Source: Streptacidiphilus sp. 4-A2 (GTDB lineage: Bacteria; Actinomycetota; Actinomycetes; Streptomycetales; Streptomycetaceae). Taken from it: DNA of 64,000 bases. Positions within the stretch are counted from its first letter, which is position 1; every line of letters starts with the position of its first letter. The notes under the pieces were generated by a model. That model searched no databases. It had not been told where the DNA came from and saw only the letters and a program-made list of their open reading frames with translations. The position numbers and the translations under genes are program-made. Below, piece by piece: positions 49,613-59,702 of this stretch. Where the stretch lies: positions 1,674,001 to 1,738,000 of the forward strand of contig JAAFYY010000001.1 in the NCBI GenBank assembly GCA_014284505.1. The letters are read 5' to 3'.

Positions 49613-51369
49613 ATGCCACTGAACAGACGCACCGCCCATGCCATCGCCTGCGCCGTCGCGGCCGGAGCCCTGGTCACCGTCTCGGGCTGCCACGGCTCCG
49701 CCGGCGCCGGTGCCGCGGCCGACGCCACCTCGGGCCCGGTCGCCAAGCAGGCGGTGGCCCTGGGCACCGCCGCCGAGTCCGACACCCCCGACCCGGCCGT
49801 TCCCGGGGCCAGGAGCGGCGGCACCGTCACCGTGCTCCAGGAGACCGACTTCAGCCACCTGGACCCGGCCCGGGTGTACAGCGCCCCGAACCAGACCGCC
49901 GACCTGCTGCTCGCCCGCCAGCTCACCAGCTACCAGTACGTGGGCGGGGTGACCCGGCTGGTCGGCGACCTGGCCACCGGCACCGGCACGCCCAGCGACG
50001 GCGACCGCACCTGGACCTTCACCCTCAAGCAGGGGATCAAGTACCAGGACGGCTCCCCGATCACCGCCCAGGACGTCAAGTACGGCGTCGAGCGGACCTT
50101 CGAGGCCACGCTCAGCGGCGGCCCGACCTATCTCCAGACCTGGCTCACCGGCAAGGCGGACTACTCCGCCGCCTACCCCGGGCCCTGGAACGGCCAGGAC
50201 CTCCCGGCCATCCAGACGCCCGACTCCCGGACCATTGTCTTCCACCTCACCAGCCCGCACGCGGACTTCCCCTACGCGGTGGCGATGCAGGCCTACAGCC
50301 CGGTGCCCAAGGCGCACGACACCAGGTCCGCCTTCGACCTCGCCCCCTTCTCCTCCGGTCCCTACATGATCCAGAGCCATCAGCCCGACAAGTCGATGGT
50401 GCTGGTCCGCAGCCCCGGCTGGAACCAGGCCACCGACCCGGTCCGGCACGCCTACCCCGACGAGTGGAAGTTCGAGTTCGGCGGGCAGGCACTGGACATC
50501 GACCAGCGGCTGATCGCCGCCAACGGCAGCGACACCACGGCGATGACCTTCAGCACCCTGGTCACCAGCGACGTCGCCGAGCAGGTGCTGAGCACCCCGT
50601 CGCTGATGGCCAGGACGGTCGACCAGGTCTCGCCGTTCTCCACCTTCTTCGACATCAACAACCGGCGGGTGACGGACCCGAGGATCCGCCAGGCGCTGCT
50701 GATGGCCTTCCCCCGGGAGCAGGTGCGGCAGATCTTCGGCGGCCCGCTCTACGGCGACTACACCAACACCATCCTCTCCCGGTCACCAACGGCTACCAGA
50801 ACTACGACCTCTACCACGCCCCGGTCGCCGGCGACCCGGCGGCGGCCCGGAAACTGCTCGCCGCCAGCAGCGACCCGCACCCCACCATCGTCTTCGCCTA
50901 CCAGGGCACCACCCAGTGGGAGGCCGCCGCCGTCGCCGTCTCCACCGCGCTGGACAAGGCCGGCTTCAAGGTGGTGGCCGACGAGGTGGACAGCAAGGAC
51001 TACTACGACGAGATCGGGGACGTGAACAACAAGTTCGACCTCTACTGGGCCGGCTGGGGCCCCGACTGGCCCAGCGCCGACACGGTCATCCCGCCGCTCT
51101 TCGACGGCCGGCTGATCGCCCCCGACAGCTCGGACACCATGCTCTTCGACGACCCGGCGGTGAACGCCGAGATCGACCGGATCAACGCCGAGACCGATCT
51201 CGCCCAGCAGGACAAGGACTGGGCCGCGCTGGACAAGACGATCATGGGCCAGGCCCCGATCATCCCCTGGGTCGACCTGCGCCAGGTCTCCCTCTACGGG
51301 CCCGGCCTGGGCGGCGTGCACCTGGGCTTCATCGGCACGGTCTACCCGCTGGACGTCTATGTGAAGTGA
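49613..51369 (+). CDS. ABC transporter substrate-binding lipoprotein, family 5 (frame broken)
   Basis: A lipoprotein signal with lipobox VSGC opens a ~585-residue SBP_bac_5 protein: GGTVTVLQETDFSHLDPARVY, WTFTLKQGIKYQDGSPITAQDVKYGVERTFE and RRVTDPRIRQALLMAFPREQV. One shift near 50782 moves to the frame with YWAGWGPDWPSADTVIPPLF and the end at 51369. Family members bind peptides, nickel or oligosaccharides. The neighbouring GH36 enzyme points to a galactoside. Confidence 0.88.
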
Positions 51370-51457
51370 GCACCACCGCACGGCACCTGCCCCGTCCCCA
51401 GCTGCCACCTCCCGACCTGCCATCTCCCGCCCTGCCTTCTCCCGCCCTGGAGCACCC

Positions 51458-52435
51458 GTGCTGCGCTTCCTGATCCGCCGGACCGCGGGGGCGGCGCTGA
51501 TCCTGCTGGTGATCAGCGCCATCACCTACGTCCTCTTCTTCGCCCTGCCGTCCGATCCGGCACTGCTCGCCTGCGGCAAGCAGTGCACCCCGCAACTGCT
51601 GGCAACCATCCGGCACACCATGGGTATCGACGCCCCGCTGTGGGTGCAGTACTGGCACTTCCTCGGCGGGATCTTCGCCGGGCGCGAGTACGGCGCGGTC
51701 CACTGCGCCGCGCCCTGCCTCGGCTACTCCTTCGTCAACGAGCAGCCCGTGCTCCAGACGCTGCTCAACCGCTTCCCGGCGACCCTGTCACTGGCGCTCG
51801 GCGCGGCCGTGCTGGTGCTCACCTTCGGCGTCGGCCTCGGCATGATCGCCGCGCTGCGCCGCGGCCGCCCGGTCGACAAGGCCTCCATGGGAATCGCCCT
51901 GATCGGCGCGTCCGTGCAGATCTACTTCTTCGGCATCGTCGTCCGCTACATCTTCGTGGACCAGCTCGCCTGGCTGCCGCTGCCCGGCTACACCTCACCC
52001 GGCAGCTCACTGACCGGCTGGGCCGGCGGGATGCTGCTGCCCTGGATCACCCTGGCCGTGGTCAACGTCGCCACCTACGCCCGGTTCACCCGCTCCTCCA
52101 TGCTGGAGGCCCTGGACGAGGAGTATGTGCGCGCCGTCCGCGCCAAGGGCCTCAGCCCGTGGGGCGTCTACATCAAACATGCCTGGCGGGGAGCCATGAC
52201 ACCGGTGATCACCATGTTCGGGATCGACCTGGGGCTCTTCCTGGGCGGCGCGGTGATCACCGAGACCACCTTCAACATCCCCGGCATCGGCAAGCTCGCC
52301 GTCGACTCCGTGGCCAACTCCGACCTGCCGATGCTGATGGGCACGGTACTGGTCGCCTCCACCGCCATGGTGGTGGCCAATATCGCGGTGGACGCCTGCT
52401 ACGCCCTCATCGACCCCAGGGTGCGTGCCTCATGA
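51458..52435 (+). CDS. Opp/Dpp-type ABC permease (DppB-like)
   Basis: The intact 325-residue protein starts at GTG 51458 (CTGGAG upstream) with LRFLIRRTAGAALILLVISAITYVLF and has the EAA loop DEEYVRAVRAKGLSPWGVYIKHAWRGAM and the GGAVITETTFNIPGIGKL motif of DppB. It pairs with the upstream DppC-like permease. Its stop overlaps the next start as ATGA. Confidence 0.92.
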   Translation: MLRFLIRRTAGAALILLVISAITYVLFFALPSDPALLACGKQCTPQLLATIRHTMGIDAPLWVQYWHFLGGIFAGREYGAVHCAAPCLGYSFVNEQPVLQTLLNRFPATLSLALGAAVLVLTFGVGLGMIAALRRGRPVDKASMGIALIGASVQIYFFGIVVRYIFVDQLAWLPLPGYTSPGSSLTGWAGGMLLPWITLAVVNVATYARFTRSSMLEALDEEYVRAVRAKGLSPWGVYIKHAWRGAMTPVITMFGIDLGLFLGGAVITETTFNIPGIGKLAVDSVANSDLPMLMGTVLVASTAMVVANIAVDACYALIDPRVRAS

Positions 52436-53482
52436 CCGGCGAAACCGCCACCGAGCCCGAACCGGCGTCCGCCGGGCCGTTCCTGGAGGTGCGGGACCTC
52501 TCGGTGCGCTTCGCGACCGAGAGCGGCCCGGTCCAGGCCGTGGACCGGCTGTCGTTCTCGCTGGAGCGCGGACGCACGCTCGGCATCGTCGGCGAGTCCG
52601 GCTCGGGGAAGTCCGTCACCAGCCTCGCCGTACTGGGCCTGCACAACCGCGCCCGCACCACCGTCACCGGCAGCATCCGGCTGGACGGCACCGAGCTGGT
52701 GGGGCCGCCGAGGCGCGGCTGCGCACCCTGCGCGGCAGCCGGATGGCCATGGTGTTCCAGGACGCGCTGACCGCCCTGTCGCCGTACTACAGCGTCGGCG
52801 ACCAGATCGCCGAGACCTACCGCCGGCACACCCGGTGCACCCGCCGGGCCGCCGCCGAGCGGGCGGTGGAACTGCTCGGCGTGGTCGGCATCCCCTCCCC
52901 CGGACGCGGATCGACGACTATCCGCACCAGTTCTCCGGCGGCATGCGGCAGCGGGTGATGATCGCCATGGCCCTGGTCTGCGACCCCGACCTGCTGATCG
53001 CGGACGAGCCCACCACGGCGCTGGACGTCACCGTCCAGTCGCAGATCCTGGACCTGCTGGCCGAGTTGCAGCAGACCTTCCGCACCTCGATCGTGCTGAT
53101 CACCCACGACCTGGGGGTGATCGCCGGCATCGCGCACGACGTGCTGGTGATGTATGCCGGCCGGAGCGTGGAGCACGGCCCGGTCGAGGACGTGCTGATC
53201 ACCCCCCAACACCCCTACACCGCAGGGCTGCTGGCCTCGGCGCCACGGCTGGGCGGGGACGTCGACCGGCCGTTGCGGCCGGTGCCGGGCAATCCGCCGA
53301 GCCTGCTGGCGATACCGGCGGCTGCGCCTTCCACCCGCGCGCGGGCCGGGGCGCTGCTGCCTCCCGGGCGCTGCTCCGGGGAGCGTCCCGAGCTCAGCGG
53401 CACCGCCCCTCACCTGGCCGCCTGCCACCTCGACCAGACCCAGCGCGCCACGCTCCGCCGGACCGAGGAGACCGCACCATGA
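52432..53482 (+). CDS. Opp/Dpp-type ABC ATPase (DppD-like, frame broken)
   Basis: Walker [13 protein letters not shown]-loop [11 protein letters not shown], signature [15 protein letters not shown], Walker [13 protein letters not shown] and switch THDLG are present in three frames. Shifts near 52710, 52905 and 53322 interrupt a ~350-residue protein. The last one hides the C-terminal Cys cluster normal for this family (GCAFHPRC). It energises the importer with the DppF-like ATPase that starts at its stop codon. Confidence 0.87.
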
Positions 53483-54576
53483 CCCAGCGCGCCGAGGCGC
53501 CGACCACCGCGCCGACCACCGCCCCGACCGCCTCCGGGGGCACCGGCCCCGGAAGCACCGGCGCACCGCTGCTCGAAGCGGTCGGCCTGACCAAGCACTT
53601 CCCGGTACCGGCCGCCGGCCTGCTGCCGTTCCGGCGCTCCGCCCGGCCGGTGCTGCGCGCCGTCGACGGCATCGACCTGACGGTCCGGGCCGGGGAGAGC
53701 CTGGGCCTGGTCGGCGAATCCGGGTGCGGCAAGTCGACCGCGGGCCGACTGCTCACCAGGCTGCACGAGCCGACCTCCGGGGTCCTGCGCTATCAGGGCC
53801 AGGACATCACCCACGCCTCCCGGCGGGAGCTGGCGCCGATCCGGTCCCAGATCCAGATGGTCTTCCAGGACCCCTACGCCTCGCTCAACCCCCGGCAGAC
53901 GGTGGGCGGCATCATCTCGACCCCGCTGGAGGTCCACGGGATCAACCCGCCGGGCGGCCGCAGGGCCCGGGTCCAGGAACTGCTGGAGACGGTCGGCCTC
54001 AACCCGGAGCACATCAACCGCTTCCCGCACGAGTTCTCCGGAGGCCAGCGGCAGCGGATCGGCATCGCCCGCTCGCTGGCCCTGGAACCCAGGGTGATCG
54101 TGGCCGACGAGCCGGTGTCCGCGCTGGACGTGTCGATCCAGGCGCAGGTGGTGAATTTGCTCCAGCGGCTGCGCCGGGAGCTGGGGATCGCCTTTGTCTT
54201 CATCGCCCACGACCTGTCGGTGGTGCGGCACTTCTCGCAGCGGGTGGTCGTCATGTACCTGGGCAAGGTGGTGGAGAGCGCGCCGCGCGACGAGCTGTAC
54301 CGGTCACCGCAGCACCCGTACACCCAGGCACTGCTGTCCGCGGTACCGGAGCCCGATCCGCGCCCGGCCGCGCGGGCGGCCGCCTCGGCGGGCCGGATCC
54401 GGCTCACCGGCGACCTGCCGAGCCCGGTCGACCCGCCCTCCGGATGCCGGTTTCGCACCCGCTGCCCACGGGCACGGGACCTCTGCGCCGAGCAGGAGCC
54501 GGCGCTGGAGAACCGGCCCGGCGACCTGGAGACCCATGTGACGGCATGCCACTTCCCCGGTCCGGCCGCCGGATGA
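53479..54576 (+). CDS. Opp/Dpp-type ABC ATPase (DppF-like)
   Basis: This intact 365-residue ATPase has [65 protein letters not shown] and the C-terminal [14 protein letters not shown]...VTACHF, in which four cysteines resemble the Fe-S or disulfide site seen in DppD/F proteins. It overlaps both neighbours as ATGA. Confidence 0.93.
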   Translation: MTQRAEAPTTAPTTAPTASGGTGPGSTGAPLLEAVGLTKHFPVPAAGLLPFRRSARPVLRAVDGIDLTVRAGESLGLVGESGCGKSTAGRLLTRLHEPTSGVLRYQGQDITHASRRELAPIRSQIQMVFQDPYASLNPRQTVGGIISTPLEVHGINPPGGRRARVQELLETVGLNPEHINRFPHEFSGGQRQRIGIARSLALEPRVIVADEPVSALDVSIQAQVVNLLQRLRRELGIAFVFIAHDLSVVRHFSQRVVVMYLGKVVESAPRDELYRSPQHPYTQALLSAVPEPDPRPAARAAASAGRIRLTGDLPSPVDPPSGCRFRTRCPRARDLCAEQEPALENRPGDLETHVTACHFPGPAAG

Positions 54577-55799
54577 GCGGCGGACAGCCCGGCGGCGCCG
54601 AAGTCCCGGAGGAGGTCCTCGCCTGGGACCGGGAGCGGGGGCAGGAGCAGGTCCGCGCCCTGTGGCCGCTGGACCCGGCGGTCGCACACCTCAACCACGG
54701 CTCCTACGGCGCGGTCCCGCGCCCGGTCCAGCAGGAGCAGGACCGCTGGCGGGCCCGGATGGACGCCAACCCGGTCCGCTTCTTCCGCCGCGAGTGGCAG
54801 CCGGCCGTGGCGGACGCGCGGCTGCGGGCGGCGGCGTTCCTCGGCGCCGACCCGGACGGGCTCGCCCTGGTCCCCAACGCCACGGCCGGCGCGAGCGCCG
54901 TGCTCGCCGCGTTTCCGCTGCGCGCGGGCGACGAACTGCTGGTGACCGACCACGGCTACGGCGCGGTGGCCGCCGCCGCGCGCCGCGCCTGTGCCCGGGC
55001 CGGTGCCCGGCTGGTGACCGTCTGCTTCCCGCTCACCGCCACCGGGGAACAGATCCGGACGGCGGTCCTGGCCGCGGTGGGCCGCGCACGACGCTGGCCG
55101 TACTGGACCACGCGACCTCGCCGACCGCCCGGCTGCTCCCGGTCGGGCAGCTGGTCCCGGCGCTGCGGGCGCGGGGGGTGGCGGTGCTGGTCGACGGCGC
55201 CCACTCCCCGGGCATGCTCCCGGTGGACCTGGACGCGCTGCGCCCGGACTTCTGGGTCGGCAACTTCCACAAGTGGGTCTGCGCGCCGCGCGGCGCGGCC
55301 GCGCTGTGGGCGGCGCCCCGGCACCGCTCCTGGCTGGCCGCCCGGTGGTCTCCTGGCGGGAGGACGAGGGCTATCCGCACAGCTTCAGCCTGCCCGGCAC
55401 GGCCGACAGCAGTGCCGTGCTCGCCCTGCCGGCCGCGCTCGACCTGTTCGAACGGCTGGGCGGGCAGGACCGGGTCATGGCCCGCAACAACGCCCTTGCC
55501 GGATACGGCCGTTCGGTGCTGGCGCAGGCCCTCGGCCTGGAGCCGGAGCAGGTCCCGCGGAGCCGGCCCTGTCCATGGCGGCGCTGCCGCTGCCCGGGCG
55601 GCTGACCGGGCGGCTGACCGGGCAGCCGGGCGGCGCGGACCGGGTGCAGATGCTGATCGCCGACCGGGCCGGCGCCGAGACCGCGGTGAGCGAGTGGCAC
55701 GGCGGTCTGCTGCTGCGGATCAGCGCCCAGGTCTACAACCGCCCGGAGGAGTACCGGCGTCTGGCGCAGACGCTGCCGGGGCTGCTCGCCTCGGCATGA
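54573..55799 (+). CDS. class V aminotransferase / isopenicillin N epimerase-like PLP enzyme (frame broken)
   Basis: Features are [48 protein letters not shown] (Asp for the pyridine N) and the Schiff-base Lys in [15 protein letters not shown]. The fold is shared by epimerases, cysteine desulfurases and ergothioneine-type lyases, so the reaction is open. Shifts lie near 55090, 55345 and 55555; repaired length ~410. ATG 54573 overlaps the DppF stop, tying it to the importer operon. Confidence 0.82.
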   Translation: MSGGQPGGAEVPEEVLAWDRERGQEQVRALWPLDPAVAHLNHGSYGAVPRPVQQEQDRWRARMDANPVRFFRREWQPAVADARLRAAAFLGADPDGLALVPNATAGASAVLAAFPLRAGDELLVTDHGYGAVAAAARRACARAGARLVTVCFPLTATGEQIRTAVLAAVGRARRWPYWTTRPRRPPGCSRSGSWSRRCGRGGWRCWSTAPTPRACSRWTWTRCARTSGSATSTSGSARRAARPRCGRRPGTAPGWPPGGLLAGGRGLSAQLQPARHGRQQCRARPAGRARPVRTAGRAGPGHGPQQRPCRIRPFGAGAGPRPGAGAGPAEPALSMAALPLPGRLTGRLTGQPGGADRVQMLIADRAGAETAVSEWHGGLLLRISAQVYNRPEEYRRLAQTLPGLLASA

Positions 55800-55921
55800 G
55801 GCGGCGTGGCCCGCTCCCGGCACAGGCCGGCCCGGCGTGCGCCGCCGCGACGGCGACGGACGCCGGGCCCGGTGCCGGTGCCTGGCTGGTCAGCCCGGGC
55901 CCGGTGCCGGTGCCGGGCCGG

Positions 55922-57343
55922 TCAGCGCGGGCCGGCCGGAGCAGGCTGACGGTGCGGCTCTCGGTGTAGAACTCCAGCGCGGCCCGGCCCTGTTCGCGCG
56001 GCCCGTGGCTGGACTCCCGGCTGCCGCCGAAGGGGAGGTGGAAGTCCACGCCGGTGCTGGGGGCGTTCACCTTGACCATCCCGACGTGCAGCTTTCCGGC
56101 GAGCGCGAGTGCCGCGTCGAGGTCGCGGGTGTGGACCGAGGCGACCAGCCCGTGCCGGACCGAGTCGGCCAGAGCGGCGGCCTGCTCGACGGTGGCCGCG
56201 GTCCGCAGCAGGGCGATCGGCGCGAAGACCTCCTCGGTGGCCAGCGGATGCCCGTCGGGGACGCCCTCGACCAGGGTCGGGGCGCTGTACCAGCCGGGCC
56301 GGTCCAGCCGGTGCCCGCCGGCCAGCACCCGGCCGCCGGAGCCGGGCAGGTCCTGTTGCAGCCGGGTGACCCGGTCCAGCGCGGCCGGGGAGATCAGCGG
56401 CCCGCAGCCGGTGGCGGGATCGGTGGGGTCGCCGACGGGGTAGTCCCGCAGCGCGGCGGCCAGGGCCTCCCGCAGCGGTCCGGCGGCGGCGCCGACCGCG
56501 ATGACCCTGCTGGTGGCGGTGCACTTCTGGCCCGCGTAGCCGGCCACCGCGCCCGCGATCTGACCGGCCACCTGCTCGATGTCGGCGTCCGGGAGGACCA
56601 GCGCGGCGTTCTGGCCGCCGAGTTCGGCCTGCACCGGGATGCCGCGCGCGGTGGCGGCGAGGACCACGCCCCGGCCGACGGCGGTGGAACCGGTGAAGGA
56701 GACCACGTCGCTGACGGCGATCAGGGCCTCACGCCTCGCGGGCAACCGCCGGGCAGCACGCTGAGGACGTCCGGCGGCAGCACCCCGGCGAGCAGCCCGG
56801 CCAGCCGCAGCCCGCAGGCGGTGGCCTCCGGGCGGGCTTGAAGCACGCAGTTGCCGGTGCCAGCGCGGGCCGGCGCTTCCACAGCGGGATGGCCAGCGGG
56901 AAGTTCCACGGGGATCAGCCCGGCCACGCCGTGCGGGCGCCGGGGAAAGCAGGCCGTCACCGGCCACCGGGTCGTGCACCTCGCCGCCGGGCAGGTAGGG
57001 CGCCTGGGCGTAGTAGCGCAGGATCGACACCGCCCGGGCCACCCTCGCCCCGTGCCTCGGCGACCGGCTTGCCGGCCTCGCGGACGATCAGCGCGGCAAA
57101 GCCCTCGGCGTCGGCGGCGAGCGCGGCCGCGGCGGCGTCCAGTGCGCCCGAGCGCCGGGCCGCCCCGGACCGGAGCCAGTCGGGCTGGGCCGCCCGGGCC
57201 CGCCCGGCGGCCTGCTCGACGGCGGCCGGGCCGGCGGGCGCGGTCCGGACGACGATGTCCTCCGGGTCGGCGGGGTTGCGGCTGACGATCTCGGCCGTAG
57301 CGGTGTCCGGGCCACCGGTACGCACAGGGCTGCTGGCACTCAC
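55922..57343 (-). CDS. aldehyde dehydrogenase family protein (frame broken)
   Basis: The catalytic Cys in GYAGQKCTATSRV, the Glu in AELGGQNAALVLPDADIE and FTGSTAVGRGV identify an NAD(P)-dependent ALDH. The C-terminal VKVNAPSTGVDFHLPFGGSRESSHGPREQG is typical of the 2,5-dioxovalerate (alpha-ketoglutaric semialdehyde) group, which acts late in sugar-acid oxidation. Several shifts break the first half (57050 to 56740) and one the very end. GTG 57343 has GAAGGA 7 nt upstream. A TACCATTGCA half-site lies ~65 nt upstream, hinting at the GntR regulon. Confidence 0.83.
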
Positions 57344-57405
57344 AGGGGAATCCTTCGGGGAGCGGCTGGTCGGTGGGGTTGTACTGGGGCGCGCAGGAGT
57401 ACACC

Positions 57406-57422
57406 ATGACAGTACCATTGCA
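57406..57422. promoter_or_regulatory. possible GntR half-site before the aldehyde dehydrogenase
   Basis: ATGACAGTACCATTGCA shares the CATTGCA half and 11 of 17 positions with the 47491 operator and is 62 nt from the ALDH start. Alone it would be weak evidence. Confidence 0.35.
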
Positions 57423-57479
57423 CATGTGACATAACCATCGATGCTGGTCGGCGCCCCGGCCCCCCCTATCCTCTTCTCC

Positions 57480-57962
57480 ATGCACGCAACCACCTACGTC
57501 GGCGACCGCCACACCCGCGCGGCGGGCTGGTCCGTGCTCGGGGCCCTGGCGCTGCTCGCCCTTGTCTTCGACATCTGGGCGCTGAGCACACCCCCCGACA
57601 CCTCGGGGATCATGGTCAGGCAGATCGTGGGTGCGGCGGCGATCACCGGCGTCGTGGTGCTGACCGCCGTCCGGGTCGGCCCCTCCGTCGGGTCGACCAC
57701 GGTGACCGCGTCCGGCATCACCGTGCGCACCCTGCTGCGGGTCCGCACCATCGCCTGGTCGGACGTCCGCTCGATCGAGGTCACCCGGCCGGGGGCCGGG
57801 CGCAGCGGGATGCGCGTGGTGGAGCACTCCCGCTCCGGGCCCAGGTACACCGTCCTGGCCGGCGTCCTGTCGACGATCGCGTACGACCCGAGGTTCGACG
57901 AGGACACCCGCGCCATAGCCGCCCTGTGGACCCGCGCCAACGGTCAGCCCCAGGACAGCTGA
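57480..57962 (+). CDS. two-helix membrane protein with PH-like domain
   Basis: The ~160-residue frame is intact. Two membrane helices (GWSVLGALALLALVFDIWAL and IVGAAAITGVVVLTAV) precede a bacterial PH-like module: TTVTASGITVRTLLRVRTIAWSDVRSIEV. Streptomycetes have many such small proteins of unknown role. A TATCCT box ends 8 nt before the ATG and no ribosome-binding site is seen, so the mRNA may be leaderless. The stop codon lies inside an 11-bp tandem repeat. Confidence 0.78.
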   Translation: MHATTYVGDRHTRAAGWSVLGALALLALVFDIWALSTPPDTSGIMVRQIVGAAAITGVVVLTAVRVGPSVGSTTVTASGITVRTLLRVRTIAWSDVRSIEVTRPGAGRSGMRVVEHSRSGPRYTVLAGVLSTIAYDPRFDEDTRAIAALWTRANGQPQDS

Positions 57963-57985
57963 GGGACAGCTGAGGGACAGCTGAA
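57953..57985. repeat. 11-bp tandem repeat at a gene end
   Basis: GGACAGCTGAG occurs three times in tandem (last copy ends AA). The TGA of the first copy is the stop codon of the PH-like gene. Copy-number change would not alter the protein. Confidence 0.8.
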
Positions 57986-58135
57986 GGGCGGCCGGGCCCC
58001 ATGCCGCCCGCCCGACGGCAGGCGGCGCCGGAGGCGTGCGAGACTGGAGACAGCGGGCAGGATGACGTCCGCTTCCGGACGAGGTGCGCCGTACCCGGTC
58101 AGACAAGACGACGCTGCTGATGGAGGCGCGTCGTC

Positions 58136-58421
58136 ATGACTGAGCAGCTGGTGCAGATCCTCGGATCGGTCCTGATACTCATCCCCTTCGCGCTGGCGCA
58201 GGCCGGCCGGCTGGATGCCAAGTTCGCTCGGCTACCTGGGCCTGAATCTGGTCGGCTCGGCCACCCTGGCAGTGGACGCGGCACTCACCTCCCAGTGGGG
58301 ATTCCTGCTGCTGGAGGGCAGTTGGGCGCTGCTGTCGCTGTGGGCGCTGATCGGCACGGTCCGCCGCACCGGCGCCGCCCGGCCGTCGCCCGCGACTGAA
58401 ACCACCGGGGGCGGGGTATAG
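58136..58421 (+). CDS. small CBU_0592-like membrane protein (frame broken)
   Basis: MTEQLVQILGSVLILIPFALAQ and, after a shift near 58225, LGLNLVGSATLAVDAALTSQWGFLLLEGSWALLSLWAL build the three-helix CBU_0592 family protein of ~95 residues. Its role is unknown. GGAGG lies 9 nt before ATG 58136. The next gene starts 9 nt after its stop and could be co-transcribed. Confidence 0.78.
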
Positions 58422-58429
58422 AGGTCGAC

Positions 58430-58815
58430 ATGTCCGAGTCACCTCAGGTCGCAGCGGTACGCCGGTACTACGACGCCAAGGGGGATCCCGAGGTCATCAG
58501 ATCGGTGGTGGCTCCCGATGCGCAGTGGGACGTGGCCGGGGGCTTCCCCCGCGGCGGCGTCTACCACGGTCTGGACGCCATCCTCGGCGACTTCTTCGGC
58601 TTCGTCGCCGAGTTCACGGAGTTCCGCGTGGTGGCGGACGAGTTCTTCGAGGACGGCGATCACGTGATCACCCTGGGCCGCTATGTCGGCGTCACCCGCG
58701 GTGGCAAGGACGTGGACTCCAGGTTCGCCCACTTCTTCACCCTGCGCGACGGCAGGATCGTCCGGCTCCAGCAGACCTCCGACACCCTCCCATGGCCCGC
58801 GCCCTGGAGGGGTGA
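58430..58815 (+). CDS. SnoaL-like (NTF2 fold) protein
   Basis: VAAVRRYYDAKGDPEVIRSVVAPDAQWDV, VYHGLDAILGDFFGFVAEFTEFRV and FAHFFTLRDGRIVRLQQTSDT are typical of SnoaL-like NTF2-fold proteins (~128 residues). A one-base shift near 58785 gives the natural end PMARALEG at 58815; otherwise the frame runs meaninglessly through the opposite GntR gene. The cavity usually binds a small hydrophobic ligand. No catalytic claim is possible. Confidence 0.82.
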
Positions 58816-58861
58816 CGCCCGGCACCGGCCGGCCCGGCCGCCGGCCCGGGGCGGGTCGGTC

Positions 58862-59568
58862 TCAGTCGTAGCGGGTGGTGAAGGCGACCAGGTCACCGCG
58901 GCAGCGGCGGACGAAGTGGCAGAGCGGCTCCCCCTCGCAGGTCAGCAGGCCCTCGCGGACCAGGATCGCCGAGCCCGGTTCGACGCCGAGCACGTCCTGG
59001 TCGGCCGGTCCGGCCAGGTCGGCGGAGATGGTGTGGCTGCGGTAGCGGCAGTCGTAGCCGAGCCTGAGCAGCGTGCCCTGGACGCCCTCGCGCAGGTCCT
59101 GCGGGAGATCCGCCAGGCGTGGCGGCAGCCAGTAGCGGCTGGCCATGCACGGCACGCCGTTCATCCGCAGCAGCGTGGACACCTCGTAGACCTCGTCGTC
59201 CGGCAGGCCCAGCCGCGCGGCGGCGGCCGGGTCACGGCGCAGCGTGCCACCGAGGAACTGCTCGCCGTCGGCGAAACTCCCGGCGAGTTCGTCGATCTCC
59301 TCCGGCCGGTGCAGCCGGGTGTGCGGATCGACCGACACCTCCAGCCGGCGCTGGAGCACACGTACATAGCTGCCGCTGCCTGCCGGGTCTCCACCAGGCC
59401 GCTGGTGCGCAACTCGACCATGGCCTGGCGGGCCGTCAGCCGGTGGACGCCGTACTGCTCGGCGAGCGCGTCCTCGGTGGGCAGGCGGGATCCGGGCGGC
59501 AGGTCACCGGAGTCGATGCGCTGGGCCAGCTCGCGGGCGATCGCGCGGTAGCGGGCTTCTCGGGGCAC
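58862..59568 (-). CDS. GntR family regulator, HutC/UTRA subfamily (frame broken)
   Basis: The winged helix (RYRAIARELAQRIDSGDLPPGSRLPTEDALAEQYGVHRLTARQAM, too long to quote fully) starts at GTG 59568, and a UTRA ligand domain follows a shift near 59370: GLPDDEVYEVSTLLRMNGVP, RYWLPPRLADL and the C-terminal EGEPLCHFVRRCRGDLVAF. Ligands of this group are sugar phosphates, amino acids or phosphonates. Repaired length ~236. It is convergent with the SnoaL-like gene, and its target is not obvious here. Confidence 0.85.
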
Positions 59569-59702
59569 GGCGACACTCTAGGGCCACCGCGCGCGCGGGC
59601 TGGGATCACCCCCTGGGGCGGGCGACGGGTTGGGGACCGCTGGGGCAGTAGTGGTACCTTCGCCACGGTTCGAACGGGCGAGCGGGAGGCCGACAGAGGA
59701 CC

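Noticed and set aside
58816..59551. C-terminal extension of the SnoaL-like frame
   Set aside because: It runs antisense through the GntR/UTRA gene and has no family similarity. A one-base correction gives the natural stop at 58815.
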